Shown one piece after another: positions 1 to 6,016 of a DNA stretch of 6,107 bases (its first letter is position 1; each line of letters opens with the position of its first letter). The notes beneath the pieces are model-generated. The model made no database searches, was not told the origin of the DNA, and was given only the letters and a program-made list of their open reading frames with translations. Source of the stretch: Coxiellaceae bacterium (GTDB lineage: Bacteria; Pseudomonadota; Gammaproteobacteria; Coxiellales; Coxiellaceae); NCBI GenBank assembly GCA_014238325.1, contig JABABH010000217.1, positions 1 to 6,107 of the forward strand, given 5' to 3'. The translations under genes and the position numbers were made by a program.

Positions 1-5
1 AGGCA

Positions 6-23
6 CCCCCCCCCCCCCCCCCC
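6..23. repeat. Homopolymer tract of 18 C
   Basis: An uninterrupted run of 18 C (G on the other strand) lies five bases from the left edge. Long C/G tracts are classic slippage sites for phase variation when they lie in a coding region or promoter spacer. No convincing reading frame surrounds this one: the three + frames stop within about 70 bases downstream, and the - strand frames entering from the right are short. It may equally be an assembly or sequencing artefact at a contig end. It is far from the lapA promoter candidate (over 120 bases), so a spacer-length effect on lapA is unlikely. Confidence 0.9.
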
Positions 24-146
24 GCTTTCTATTATTTTATTGGACCTCTAAGAGCTCTGATATCATCGGAGCATGATGTTTATCTATTGTGTTGAAATGA
101 AACCCAGGTCTCTATTCATCTCTTCTTTTCTATTGAGAATATCTTC
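24..146. other. Non-coding stretch upstream of the lapA promoter
   Basis: I see no supported gene here. The 3' end of ihfB, which precedes lapA in many Gammaproteobacteria, is not recognisable in any + frame. Two short perfect palindromes are present, AGAGCTCT at 51-58 and TGATATCA at 58-65, adjoining each other; neither is followed by a T tract. A frame open from the left edge to a TGA at 93-95 translates to a proline run plus about two dozen unremarkable residues and is not called as a gene. Confidence 0.5.
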
Positions 147-174
147 TTGTTTATAGGTAACATTCCGTTACAAT
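147..174 (+). promoter_or_regulatory. Candidate sigma70-type promoter for lapA operon
   Basis: A -10 like hexamer TACAAT (169-174, five of six consensus bases) lies 16 bases after a weak -35 like TTGTTT (147-152, three of six). A transcript from here would start near 181 and carry a leader of about 85 bases before lapA. The inverted repeat GTAAC (157-161) / GTTAC (167-171), five bases apart, overlaps the -10 and could be an operator. This is pattern matching only; the weak -35 keeps confidence low. Confidence 0.35.
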
Positions 175-203
175 GAACTGGAGCGCTTAGCATATAAGGG
201 GCT

Positions 204-234
204 CCTGCTCCTTTCTTTTGACTAAGGGAGCAGG
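204..234 (+). promoter_or_regulatory. Strong stem-loop in the lapA leader
   Basis: CCTGCTCCTTT (204-214) pairs with AAGGGAGCAGG (224-234): 11 base pairs with one G-U wobble and a 9-base loop. The stem is GC-rich at its base. It is not followed by a T tract on either strand, so it is not a classical intrinsic terminator. It ends 20 bases before the lapA ribosome binding site, suggesting a leader RNA structure that affects stability, processing or translation of the operon mRNA, or the remnant 3' end of an upstream transcript. Confidence 0.6.
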
Positions 235-254
235 CAGTATAGACAAGAGTATCT

Positions 255-260
255 AAGGAG
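255..260 (+). promoter_or_regulatory. Ribosome binding site of lapA
   Basis: AAGGAG, a full Shine-Dalgarno match, sits six bases before the ATG at 267. It is the best ribosome binding site in the four-gene unit and fixes the lapA start. Confidence 0.85.
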
Positions 261-266
261 TAGATC

Positions 267-539
267 ATGAAATATGTGGTTTATGTTTTTTGGGTGTTGC
301 TGCTCATATTAGGGGTGACATTTTCTGTGCTTAATCCAGGCAAAATAACCTTAAACTATTATTTTGTAGAACAAAAGCTATACTTACCGCTGGTGCTGCT
401 TGTAGTTTTATTTATAGGATGCCTATTGCCATGTTTACTGTTTGCACCAAAACTTATCCGGCAAAAACGCTTGATAAAAAAAATGCAGCGCCGTATAAAA
501 AGCATGGAGAGCCGCCAAAGTGCTCGCCCCACTCCATGA
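267..539 (+). CDS. lapA: LapA family inner-membrane protein (lipopolysaccharide assembly protein A, YciS)
   Basis: This 90-residue protein matches the LapA/YciS pattern: the MKY start, a first membrane helix at about residues 4-22, a short periplasmic segment with the family-like LNPGKITLNYYF stretch, a second helix at about 38-60, and a strongly basic cytoplasmic tail (about 63-82) that could form a short coiled coil. E. coli LapA is slightly longer (about 102 residues), the difference lying in the C-terminal tail. In the family, LapA works with LapB in the inner membrane to tune lipopolysaccharide synthesis; its exact biochemical role is less clear than that of LapB. The neighbouring lapB begins 12 bases after the stop, supporting co-expression. 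The start is set by AAGGAG six bases upstream. Identity rests on the domain pattern plus synteny; I am confident of the family. Confidence 0.9.
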   Translation: MKYVVYVFWVLLLILGVTFSVLNPGKITLNYYFVEQKLYLPLVLLVVLFIGCLLPCLLFAPKLIRQKRLIKKMQRRIKSMESRQSARPTP

Positions 540-551
540 GAATAATCTAGT

Positions 552-1721
552 ATGATGCATGCATGCTTATTATGTTTCTTTTTGATAACGGCCCTATTGG
601 CTGGATGGATTGGCTATTTTTTTGCAAAAAATAATCCAACACCCATGTCCCAGAAAATCCAGAGTGATTACTTTAAAGGTTTAAACTATTTGATCAATCA
701 GCAACCTGATAAAGCAGTGGACATTTTTGTAAAATTATTAGAAGTCGATTCAGAAACGATAGAAATGCATTTAGCGTTGGGTAGTTTATTTCGGAAGCGT
801 GGCGAAGTTGATCGCGCTATCCGCATCCATCAAAATTTGATGGCAAGACCACAACTTGCAAAGCCTTATCGTTTGCAGGCGATTTTAGCGCTGGGCCAGG
901 ATTATTTATCAGCAGGAGTCATGGATAGAGCAGAACAGTTATTTTCTGAACTCGTCAAAATGAGCGCGCAAAAGCAGGAAAGCCTTATGTTTCTGTTGCA
1001 TATTTATCAGAAAGAAAAAGAATGGTTAATGGCCATTTCCGTTGCTAAGCAATTATTGGAGTTGGGGGAACCTGTGCGTGATATTATTGCACATTATTAT
1101 TGCGAATTAGCAGAAGTGATGATTGACCAAGAAAACATAACGGAAGCACTCAAATATTTAAAATATGCGCAATCAGCTACGCATCATTCTATCCGTGCTA
1201 ATATTATTAAAGCCCGCATCGAAACTTCCCAGGCACGTTATAAAAATTCTATTGATTGTTATAAAAAAGTGATCAGTCAAGATCCCGATTATATTCCAGA
1301 AGTATTAGATGCATTAACAGATTGCTACCAGAAAATTAATGAGCAAGACAGTTTATTTCATTACTTAATGGACTGCTTAAAAAAATTCCCAAAGACGGCG
1401 CTGGTCTTATCCATCTCTGATTATCTGAAAACCTATAAAGGTGAGGATGCAGCAATGAAATTTATTGCACAAAATATCCAACGCCAACCTTCTTTGTATG
1501 GACTTTCTCAATTAATTGCTTTATATCTGTTAAATGCCTCACCAGAAACTCATGAAAAATTATCTATATTGAAGCATTTACTTAACCAATTATTAGTCGA
1601 TCGACCCATTTATCGATGCATTCACTGTGGATTTTCAGGTAGAATATTACATTGGCTGTGTCCCAGCTGCCAAAGTTGGAGCACTATGAAACCCATTCAA
1701 ACCCTTGAAAAAACGGTATAA
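552..1721 (+). CDS. lapB: LapB (YciM), TPR and rubredoxin-type zinc protein regulating LPS synthesis
   Basis: The 389-residue length equals that of E. coli LapB. In order: an N-terminal membrane anchor (about residues 4-25); a long helical array of tetratricopeptide repeats from about 40 to 330, including the highly conserved stretch FRKRGEVDRAIRIHQ near 80-94; and a C-terminal rubredoxin-like zinc knuckle with cysteines at 356, 359, 370 and 373 (CxxC...CPSC) followed by the family signature WSTMKPI. In E. coli, LapB is an essential cytoplasm-facing inner-membrane protein that brings LpxC to the protease FtsH, limiting lipid A synthesis, and is countered by PbgA/YejM. All parts needed for that role are present. 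The start is ATG-ATG at 552 and 555 with no clear Shine-Dalgarno; the lapA stop lies 12 bases upstream, so translational coupling is likely. pyrF follows after 8 bases. Confidence 0.96.
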   Translation: MMHACLLCFFLITALLAGWIGYFFAKNNPTPMSQKIQSDYFKGLNYLINQQPDKAVDIFVKLLEVDSETIEMHLALGSLFRKRGEVDRAIRIHQNLMARPQLAKPYRLQAILALGQDYLSAGVMDRAEQLFSELVKMSAQKQESLMFLLHIYQKEKEWLMAISVAKQLLELGEPVRDIIAHYYCELAEVMIDQENITEALKYLKYAQSATHHSIRANIIKARIETSQARYKNSIDCYKKVISQDPDYIPEVLDALTDCYQKINEQDSLFHYLMDCLKKFPKTALVLSISDYLKTYKGEDAAMKFIAQNIQRQPSLYGLSQLIALYLLNASPETHEKLSILKHLLNQLLVDRPIYRCIHCGFSGRILHWLCPSCQSWSTMKPIQTLEKTV

Positions 1722-1729
1722 TATCATCT

Positions 1730-2428
1730 ATGTTTCTCGACGAACCTAAAATTATCATTGCAGTTGATACGAGTACGCGCGAAGCTATGCGTCAATTGAT
1801 CGCCCATTTAGACCCAAAGCTTTGTCATCTTAAAATTGGTCATATATTGTTTACACGCTATGGACCAGGTATAGTAGAAGAGTTGATGCAAGAAGGGTTC
1901 TCGGTATTTCTAGATTTAAAATTTTTTGATATTCCAAAAACGATCAAAGAGACCTGTCGTGCCTTAATCGATTTAAACGTTTGGATGCTGAATTTTCATA
2001 TTCAAGGTGGTCGGGATATGTTGGATGCTGTCGTTGATACTTTTCATCAGGCATCGAGTCGTCCATGGCTTATCGGGGTGACCTTATTAACCAGTATGGA
2101 ATCCAGTGATTTGGAATGGTTAGATACCGTATCAGTTGCTCAAATGGTGTGCCGATTATCTAGCCTAGCCTATGAAGTAGGACTAGATGGTGTTGTGTGT
2201 TCGGCACAAGAAGCGAGCTTATTGCGTCAAAAATTTGGCCGCGAATTTCTGTTAGTGACCCCAGGTATTCGCTTACCTCAAGGGAAACAACATGATCAAA
2301 AACGTATTATGTCACCGCAGGCGGCCATCCATGCAGGAGCTCATTATTTAGTTATTGGTCGTGCTATTACTCATGCTCAGGATCCGTTATCAGTGCTACA
2401 GCATATTCATCATCAGATAATACACTAA
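1730..2428 (+). CDS. pyrF: Orotidine 5'-phosphate decarboxylase
   Basis: This cytoplasmic enzyme converts orotidine 5'-monophosphate to UMP with loss of CO2, the last step of de novo pyrimidine synthesis. At 232 residues it has the usual group-1 (E. coli-like) length and TIM-barrel motifs: substrate-binding D13 in IIIAVD; K35 in LKIG; the catalytic FLDLKFFDIP block with D62, K64 and D67; and the phosphate-binding TPGIR (R181) and VIGRAIT (R211). The catalytic set is complete, so the enzyme should be active. One divergence is NFHIQGG at 88-94, where E. coli has NVHASGG. The gene begins 8 bases after the lapB stop, the same order as in E. coli and many relatives. No Shine-Dalgarno precedes the ATG; instead a TATAAT (1717-1722) overlaps the lapB stop codon. 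Coupling to lapB translation is the simplest explanation. Confidence 0.96.
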   Translation: MFLDEPKIIIAVDTSTREAMRQLIAHLDPKLCHLKIGHILFTRYGPGIVEELMQEGFSVFLDLKFFDIPKTIKETCRALIDLNVWMLNFHIQGGRDMLDAVVDTFHQASSRPWLIGVTLLTSMESSDLEWLDTVSVAQMVCRLSSLAYEVGLDGVVCSAQEASLLRQKFGREFLLVTPGIRLPQGKQHDQKRIMSPQAAIHAGAHYLVIGRAITHAQDPLSVLQHIHHQIIH

Positions 2429-2459
2429 TTTTGTGTTTCGAAGCATAAAGCACGAGTCT

Positions 2460-2463
2460 AGGA
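2460..2463 (+). promoter_or_regulatory. Ribosome binding site of wecA-like gene
   Basis: AGGA lies six bases before the ATG at 2470 in the 41-base pyrF-wecA gap and supports that start. I see no credible promoter in this gap, so the gene is probably read from the lapA side. Confidence 0.6.
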
Positions 2464-2469
2464 AAAATT

Positions 2470-3519
2470 ATGCTAAAAAGTATAGGAATTGCTTTTTTTT
2501 CATCGTTATGCTCTATGTATTTTTTGATACCGTTAGGTAAGCGATTAGGCTGGGTAGACCATCCCAATGCACGAAAATGGCATAAAGAAGCCGTACCCGT
2601 GATAGGAGGCTTCAGTATGTTTATTGGATTTTGTGCTGCCCTGTTGAGTTTAGATACTTCATGGCTCATGGTTATGATTATTATGGGAGCCAGTGGGCTT
2701 TTAATGCTGATTGGTATGATCGATGATCTCAATGAAATTCACGCCTTACCGCGCTTATGTGTCCAATTGATTGCAGCGGTATTGATCAGCCATGGAACTC
2801 ATAGGGTGCTGACCCATCTAGGTAATTTATATTTTGGTGGTCCGATTGAATTAGGAAAATGGGGGATGCCGATGACTCTACTATTGATGGTCACCAATAT
2901 GAATGCTATGAATATGATTGATGGCCAAGATGGGTTGGCAGGCGGAGTCGCATTTTTTCAAGCGATAGGGTTATTGGTGCTATCATGGCAGGTGATGGGG
3001 TATTTAGATATACACCTATTAGCTATTCTTATAGTCGTATTAGGTGTATTTTTAAGTTTTAATATGCGTTTTCCATGGCGTAAGCGAGCGGCTATTTTTA
3101 TGGGTGATGCAGGTAGCACTTTTATCGCATTAATATTAGCGTATTTAGCTATTCGCCTATCACAGGATAATAGGATGCTAGTCAAACCCATTACGGTATT
3201 ATGGGTCATGAGTTTCCCCATCTTTGATTTAATTTCCATTGTGATATTACGCCTTCGTCAAGCTCGACCTGTGTTTGCTGCAGGGAGAGACCATGTGCAT
3301 TATATATTACGTTCTTCAGGGCTTAATACCATGGTATCTACTTGGATATTATGTAGCTTTTCTTTAGGCCTAGGTGGAATAGGTTGGGTGATGCGTTATT
3401 TTTTAGTACCAGAACCTTGGCAATTTATGCTGTGGTGCTTTATGTTGTTGCTCTATATGACGATTTTTAATTATATGAGAAAGGCAACAGAAGAGAATAC
3501 GGTATTATTATACGAATAA
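2470..3519 (+). CDS. wecA: WecA-like undecaprenyl-phosphate N-acetylhexosamine-1-phosphate transferase
   Basis: This 349-residue polytopic membrane protein belongs to the MraY/WecA (GT4) family, which transfers a sugar-1-phosphate from a UDP-sugar to undecaprenyl phosphate and so starts O-antigen, enterobacterial common antigen or related glycans. Visible family motifs: VDHPNARKWH near 29-38; the Mg-binding DD pair at 85-86 in IGMIDDLNEI; NAMNMIDGQDGLAGG at 145-159 with aspartates 151 and 154; FMGDAGST at 210-217; and the basic cytoplasmic loop with GRDHVHYIL at 272-280. The last is the HxHH site, here HVHY with the final histidine replaced by tyrosine. About ten or eleven hydrophobic segments can be followed along the chain. 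The WecA-type DHPN/FMGDAGS context argues against MraY. Whether the sugar is GlcNAc (WecA) or another N-acetyl sugar (as in WbpL-like enzymes) cannot be settled by eye, so the symbol is a best guess. An 8-T run lies at codons 8-10. Confidence 0.85.
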   Translation: MLKSIGIAFFSSLCSMYFLIPLGKRLGWVDHPNARKWHKEAVPVIGGFSMFIGFCAALLSLDTSWLMVMIIMGASGLLMLIGMIDDLNEIHALPRLCVQLIAAVLISHGTHRVLTHLGNLYFGGPIELGKWGMPMTLLLMVTNMNAMNMIDGQDGLAGGVAFFQAIGLLVLSWQVMGYLDIHLLAILIVVLGVFLSFNMRFPWRKRAAIFMGDAGSTFIALILAYLAIRLSQDNRMLVKPITVLWVMSFPIFDLISIVILRLRQARPVFAAGRDHVHYILRSSGLNTMVSTWILCSFSLGLGGIGWVMRYFLVPEPWQFMLWCFMLLLYMTIFNYMRKATEENTVLLYE

Positions 3520-3559
3520 GCCGGGGTGTGATGCAAGCGAAGCTCAAATCAGTCTAAGG
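3520..3559. other. Convergent 40-base gap without a visible terminator
   Basis: The stop codons of wecA (3517-3519) and relA (3560-3562 on the - strand) face each other across 40 bases. The only inverted match, AGC-GAA-GCT near 3535-3543, has a 3-bp stem and no T tract on either strand. No intrinsic terminator is supported, so the transcripts may overlap or end by Rho. Confidence 0.5.
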
Positions 3560-5785
3560 CTATACTTTGCGTCGCACTACCATGACGTTCGGTAGGGCTT
3601 GTAATGCGCGCATACAGGTTGCTAGCACCGACAATTGGCGCGTGTTGAGATTCACATGAATCCGATTAACATCATCGGTCTTATTAGAATAAGTATGCAA
3701 CGTAACAATAGCCAGATCGTAGCGACCGACGGTATGAATAATATCACGTATGACACTTTGGGTAGGGTCCGTTGTGATCACCAAGGTCACCAGAAATTGT
3801 TGTGGCATATTGTCATGCCAGTCGATGTCAGTGATGCGTTCAGGGCGTTGTTTAATCGATCGTTGGATATTGCTACAAGTCGCTTGATGAATAGTGATGC
3901 CACGATTTTTTGTAATATAACCGATGATAGAGTCACCTGGAATCGGTCGACAGCAGCGAGCCAATTGCGTTAGCAAATTATCTGTCTGAGAAATTTTAAC
4001 ATGCTTCTCTACTGAGAAAGGTGAGGGTACGAGCTCTGCCTCTGAGGATGCACTGTGATTCGCTTTCTGATGATCATTGTTTTCAAAGGAATCGAGGCGA
4101 TGGAGTATACTGGGTACGCTGATCTCACCATTACCTAAGCTTATTAATAAATCATCGACAGAAGCCAAATTAAAGCTTGAGTAAATTTTTTGTAAAGCAT
4201 TTTTAGACCACTTTGATTTTCTATAGGCTTTTTCCCATAACCATACCCCTTGAGATTTATTATTTTCTCGATTTTGTTGACGTATATAATGACGTACTTT
4301 AGCCTTCGCAAGGCTTGTTTTTAAATACCCTTGTTCAGTATTAAGCCAGTCCCGACTGGGAAAGCCCACTTTTATGGTTAAAATTTCAACTTGATCTCCT
4401 GTTTTTAAGGCATCGGTCAAGGCTGCTATTTTTCCATTGACTTTAGCTCCCCGACAACGATGTCCAACTTCAGTGTGAATATAATAAGCAAAATCTAGAG
4501 GTGTAGCTTGACTGGGTAAATCTAAAAGATCCCCATGTGGAGTAAATACGTAAATGCGATCTTCAAAGAGTGGTTGATTCCATTGTATGGGTAAGTGCTG
4601 TTGTTCTGTTAGCTCTTTTTGCCAATTAATCAGCTCACGCAGCCAATTAATTTTTTCTTCATATTGGGGGGGCGTACTGTTATTTTCTTTATACTTCCAG
4701 TGTGCAGCTACGCCTAATTCAGAGCTTTCATGCATAGCTTGAGTACGTATTTGAATTTCAATATGTTGATGGTCAGGACCCACAATAGCTGTATGAAGGG
4801 AACGGTAACCATTGGGTTTAGGTTTGGCAATATAATCATCAAATTCTGTGGGGATGGGTTCCCATTTGGCATGAATAATACCTAATATCCCATAACAGGT
4901 TTCAATTTTATCCGTTAAAACACGGACAGCTAAAGCATCATAAATTTCATGCATCGGCACCTGTTTTTTTTCAATTTTACAATATATGCTATAGATATGT
5001 TTTGCTCGACTCATCAGTTGAAAATCTTGCACACGGGATTGATGCAGCAAATCGCTTAAATACTTCGAAAATCGTTCTAGATACTGTTCCCGTTCTTTGC
5101 GACGCATATTTAATGCTGCCGAAATGGCTCGATATCTTTTAGGCTGTAGGTAACGAAAAGCACGATCTTCTATTTGCCATTTAAAATATCCAATACCTAA
5201 GCGATTAGCCAAAGGTGCATAAATATCCATAGCTTTTTGTGCATCCCGTTTTTGTTCAAGCACTGACGTGATATTTTTTAGATGAATCCAACGTTCCACT
5301 AATTTCATAAATACAATACGCAGATCGTCAGCCATCGATAAGATCATTTTTCTAGTATTATCCAATAAGCCTTTTTGTTGAGAAAATTTAGCTCGACTAA
5401 TAAAAATAGTATCAAACATACTCATTTTTTCAATCCCTTCTAATAACTTGACGGTATCGCTTGTAAGCATAGACTTCATCTGATCGATCACATGAGAACG
5501 CACCCCATGGGCTAAAGCATGAAAGGCAGGGTAAATGAATCCTGCTAAGGCCATCGCGTCATCACAATAGAGATGCGACAGTTCTTTGAGCATCATTCGC
5601 CCTTGTTGCTGATACTCCACTTTATCTTGGTCAGAAAATGGCAAACATGCAAAGACTTGCTCTATCTGCTGTAGTCTATGCTTCGTGAGCATCGTATCTT
5701 CTTTGAGCTGATTCAAGCTATCGGCATGTATAGCGCTGTCTGGCTTATTAGCTTGATATAGTGAGATATTTTTATTATTCATCAT
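3560..5785 (-). CDS. relA: RelA, monofunctional (p)ppGpp synthetase (GTP pyrophosphokinase)
   Basis: RelA makes pppGpp/ppGpp from ATP and GTP/GDP when uncharged tRNA occupies the ribosomal A site. From the ATG at 5785 it has 741 residues (E. coli 744). In order: an inactive hydrolase-like domain (about 70-215) in which the metal-binding HD pair is replaced by YP at 85-86; the synthetase domain (about 235-370) with RAKHIYSIY, YDALAVRV, the acidic EFDD motif at 314-317 that marks monofunctional RelA (SpoT/Rel have RxKD), NGYRSLHT with tyrosine 327, and EIQIRT with glutamate 343; a TGS domain (about 409-470) with the conserved histidine 437 of the tRNA-contacting stretch; a helical region; a zinc-finger domain with C611, C612, H633, C637; and a C-terminal ACT/RRM fold from about 660. 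All regulatory parts are intact. A TTG at 5797 would add four residues; a stop lies just upstream at 5807-5809. An internal ATG at 5692, after a weak AAGAAG, would lose 31 residues. A separate SpoT should exist elsewhere. Confidence 0.96.
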   Translation of the reverse strand: MMNNKNISLYQANKPDSAIHADSLNQLKEDTMLTKHRLQQIEQVFACLPFSDQDKVEYQQQGRMMLKELSHLYCDDAMALAGFIYPAFHALAHGVRSHVIDQMKSMLTSDTVKLLEGIEKMSMFDTIFISRAKFSQQKGLLDNTRKMILSMADDLRIVFMKLVERWIHLKNITSVLEQKRDAQKAMDIYAPLANRLGIGYFKWQIEDRAFRYLQPKRYRAISAALNMRRKEREQYLERFSKYLSDLLHQSRVQDFQLMSRAKHIYSIYCKIEKKQVPMHEIYDALAVRVLTDKIETCYGILGIIHAKWEPIPTEFDDYIAKPKPNGYRSLHTAIVGPDHQHIEIQIRTQAMHESSELGVAAHWKYKENNSTPPQYEEKINWLRELINWQKELTEQQHLPIQWNQPLFEDRIYVFTPHGDLLDLPSQATPLDFAYYIHTEVGHRCRGAKVNGKIAALTDALKTGDQVEILTIKVGFPSRDWLNTEQGYLKTSLAKAKVRHYIRQQNRENNKSQGVWLWEKAYRKSKWSKNALQKIYSSFNLASVDDLLISLGNGEISVPSILHRLDSFENNDHQKANHSASSEAELVPSPFSVEKHVKISQTDNLLTQLARCCRPIPGDSIIGYITKNRGITIHQATCSNIQRSIKQRPERITDIDWHDNMPQQFLVTLVITTDPTQSVIRDIIHTVGRYDLAIVTLHTYSNKTDDVNRIHVNLNTRQLSVLATCMRALQALPNVMVVRRKV

Positions 5786-5790
5786 AGTTT

Positions 5791-5803
5791 GGGACAATAT
5801 CCC
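5791..5803 (-). promoter_or_regulatory. Inverted repeat at the relA translation start
   Basis: Read on the relA strand, GGGATATTGTCCC is GGGA and TCCC around a 5-base loop, five bases before the ATG at 5785. It contains the alternative TTG start and the only purine-rich stretch (GGGA) near a start. Neither start has a well-spaced Shine-Dalgarno, so weak or structure-controlled initiation is possible. The stem has only four pairs. Confidence 0.25.
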
Positions 5804-5850
5804 GTATCAACAAGGGCTGAGTTAGTAGGTGTAAAACGATGCGTTTTTTA

Positions 5851-5881
5851 GCATTAGTATAATATGCATTAGCCTGAATGC
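5851..5881. repeat. GCATTAG direct repeat with adjoining inverted copy
   Basis: GCATTAG occurs at 5851-5857 and 5866-5872, fifteen bases apart, and the second copy forms an inverted repeat with AATGC at 5877-5881. The block lies in the relA leader and includes TATAAT on the + strand (5858-5863) and TATACT on the - strand, neither with a good -35. It could be a regulator binding site, or chance in AT-rich DNA. Confidence 0.25.
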
Positions 5882-5919
5882 CATCTTGCTGACTCCGAAA
5901 AAAGACCCACCACATCAAG

Positions 5920-5949
5920 ATTATAAAGGAAGCAAAAAATACAGGACAA
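5920..5949 (-). promoter_or_regulatory. Candidate sigma70-type promoter for relA
   Basis: On the - strand, TTGTCC (5949-5944, four of six -35 consensus bases) is followed after 18 bases by a perfect TATAAT (5925-5920). Transcription would begin near 5913 and give a leader of roughly 130 bases before the ATG at 5785. It is the best promoter match in the region upstream of relA. No extended -10 TG is present. Confidence 0.45.
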
Positions 5950-6016
5950 TACCGTTCTCGATGCCTGCTGACAGACAGATCCTATATATTGTATTGTATT
6001 TCATATACATACCCAT

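Noticed and set aside
193..198. TATAAG as an alternative lapA -10 element
   Set aside because: No -35 like hexamer lies 16-18 bases upstream, and the transcript would begin inside the leader hairpin.
2430..2454. Possible stem GTGTTT / AAGCAC between pyrF and wecA as a terminator
   Set aside because: Only six pairs with one wobble, a 9-base loop and no following T tract; too weak to call.
2367..2732. Open frame of 121 codons on the - strand across the pyrF-wecA junction
   Set aside because: It is antisense to two confidently identified genes, its translation has no recognisable domain, and it arises from codon bias of the + strand genes.
2958..3239. Open frame of 93 codons on the - strand inside wecA
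   Set aside because: It lies wholly antisense to conserved WecA motifs and has no domain signature of its own.
3635..3973. Open frame of 112 codons on the + strand inside relA
   Set aside because: It is antisense to the conserved zinc-finger and ACT regions of RelA; the translation resembles no known family.
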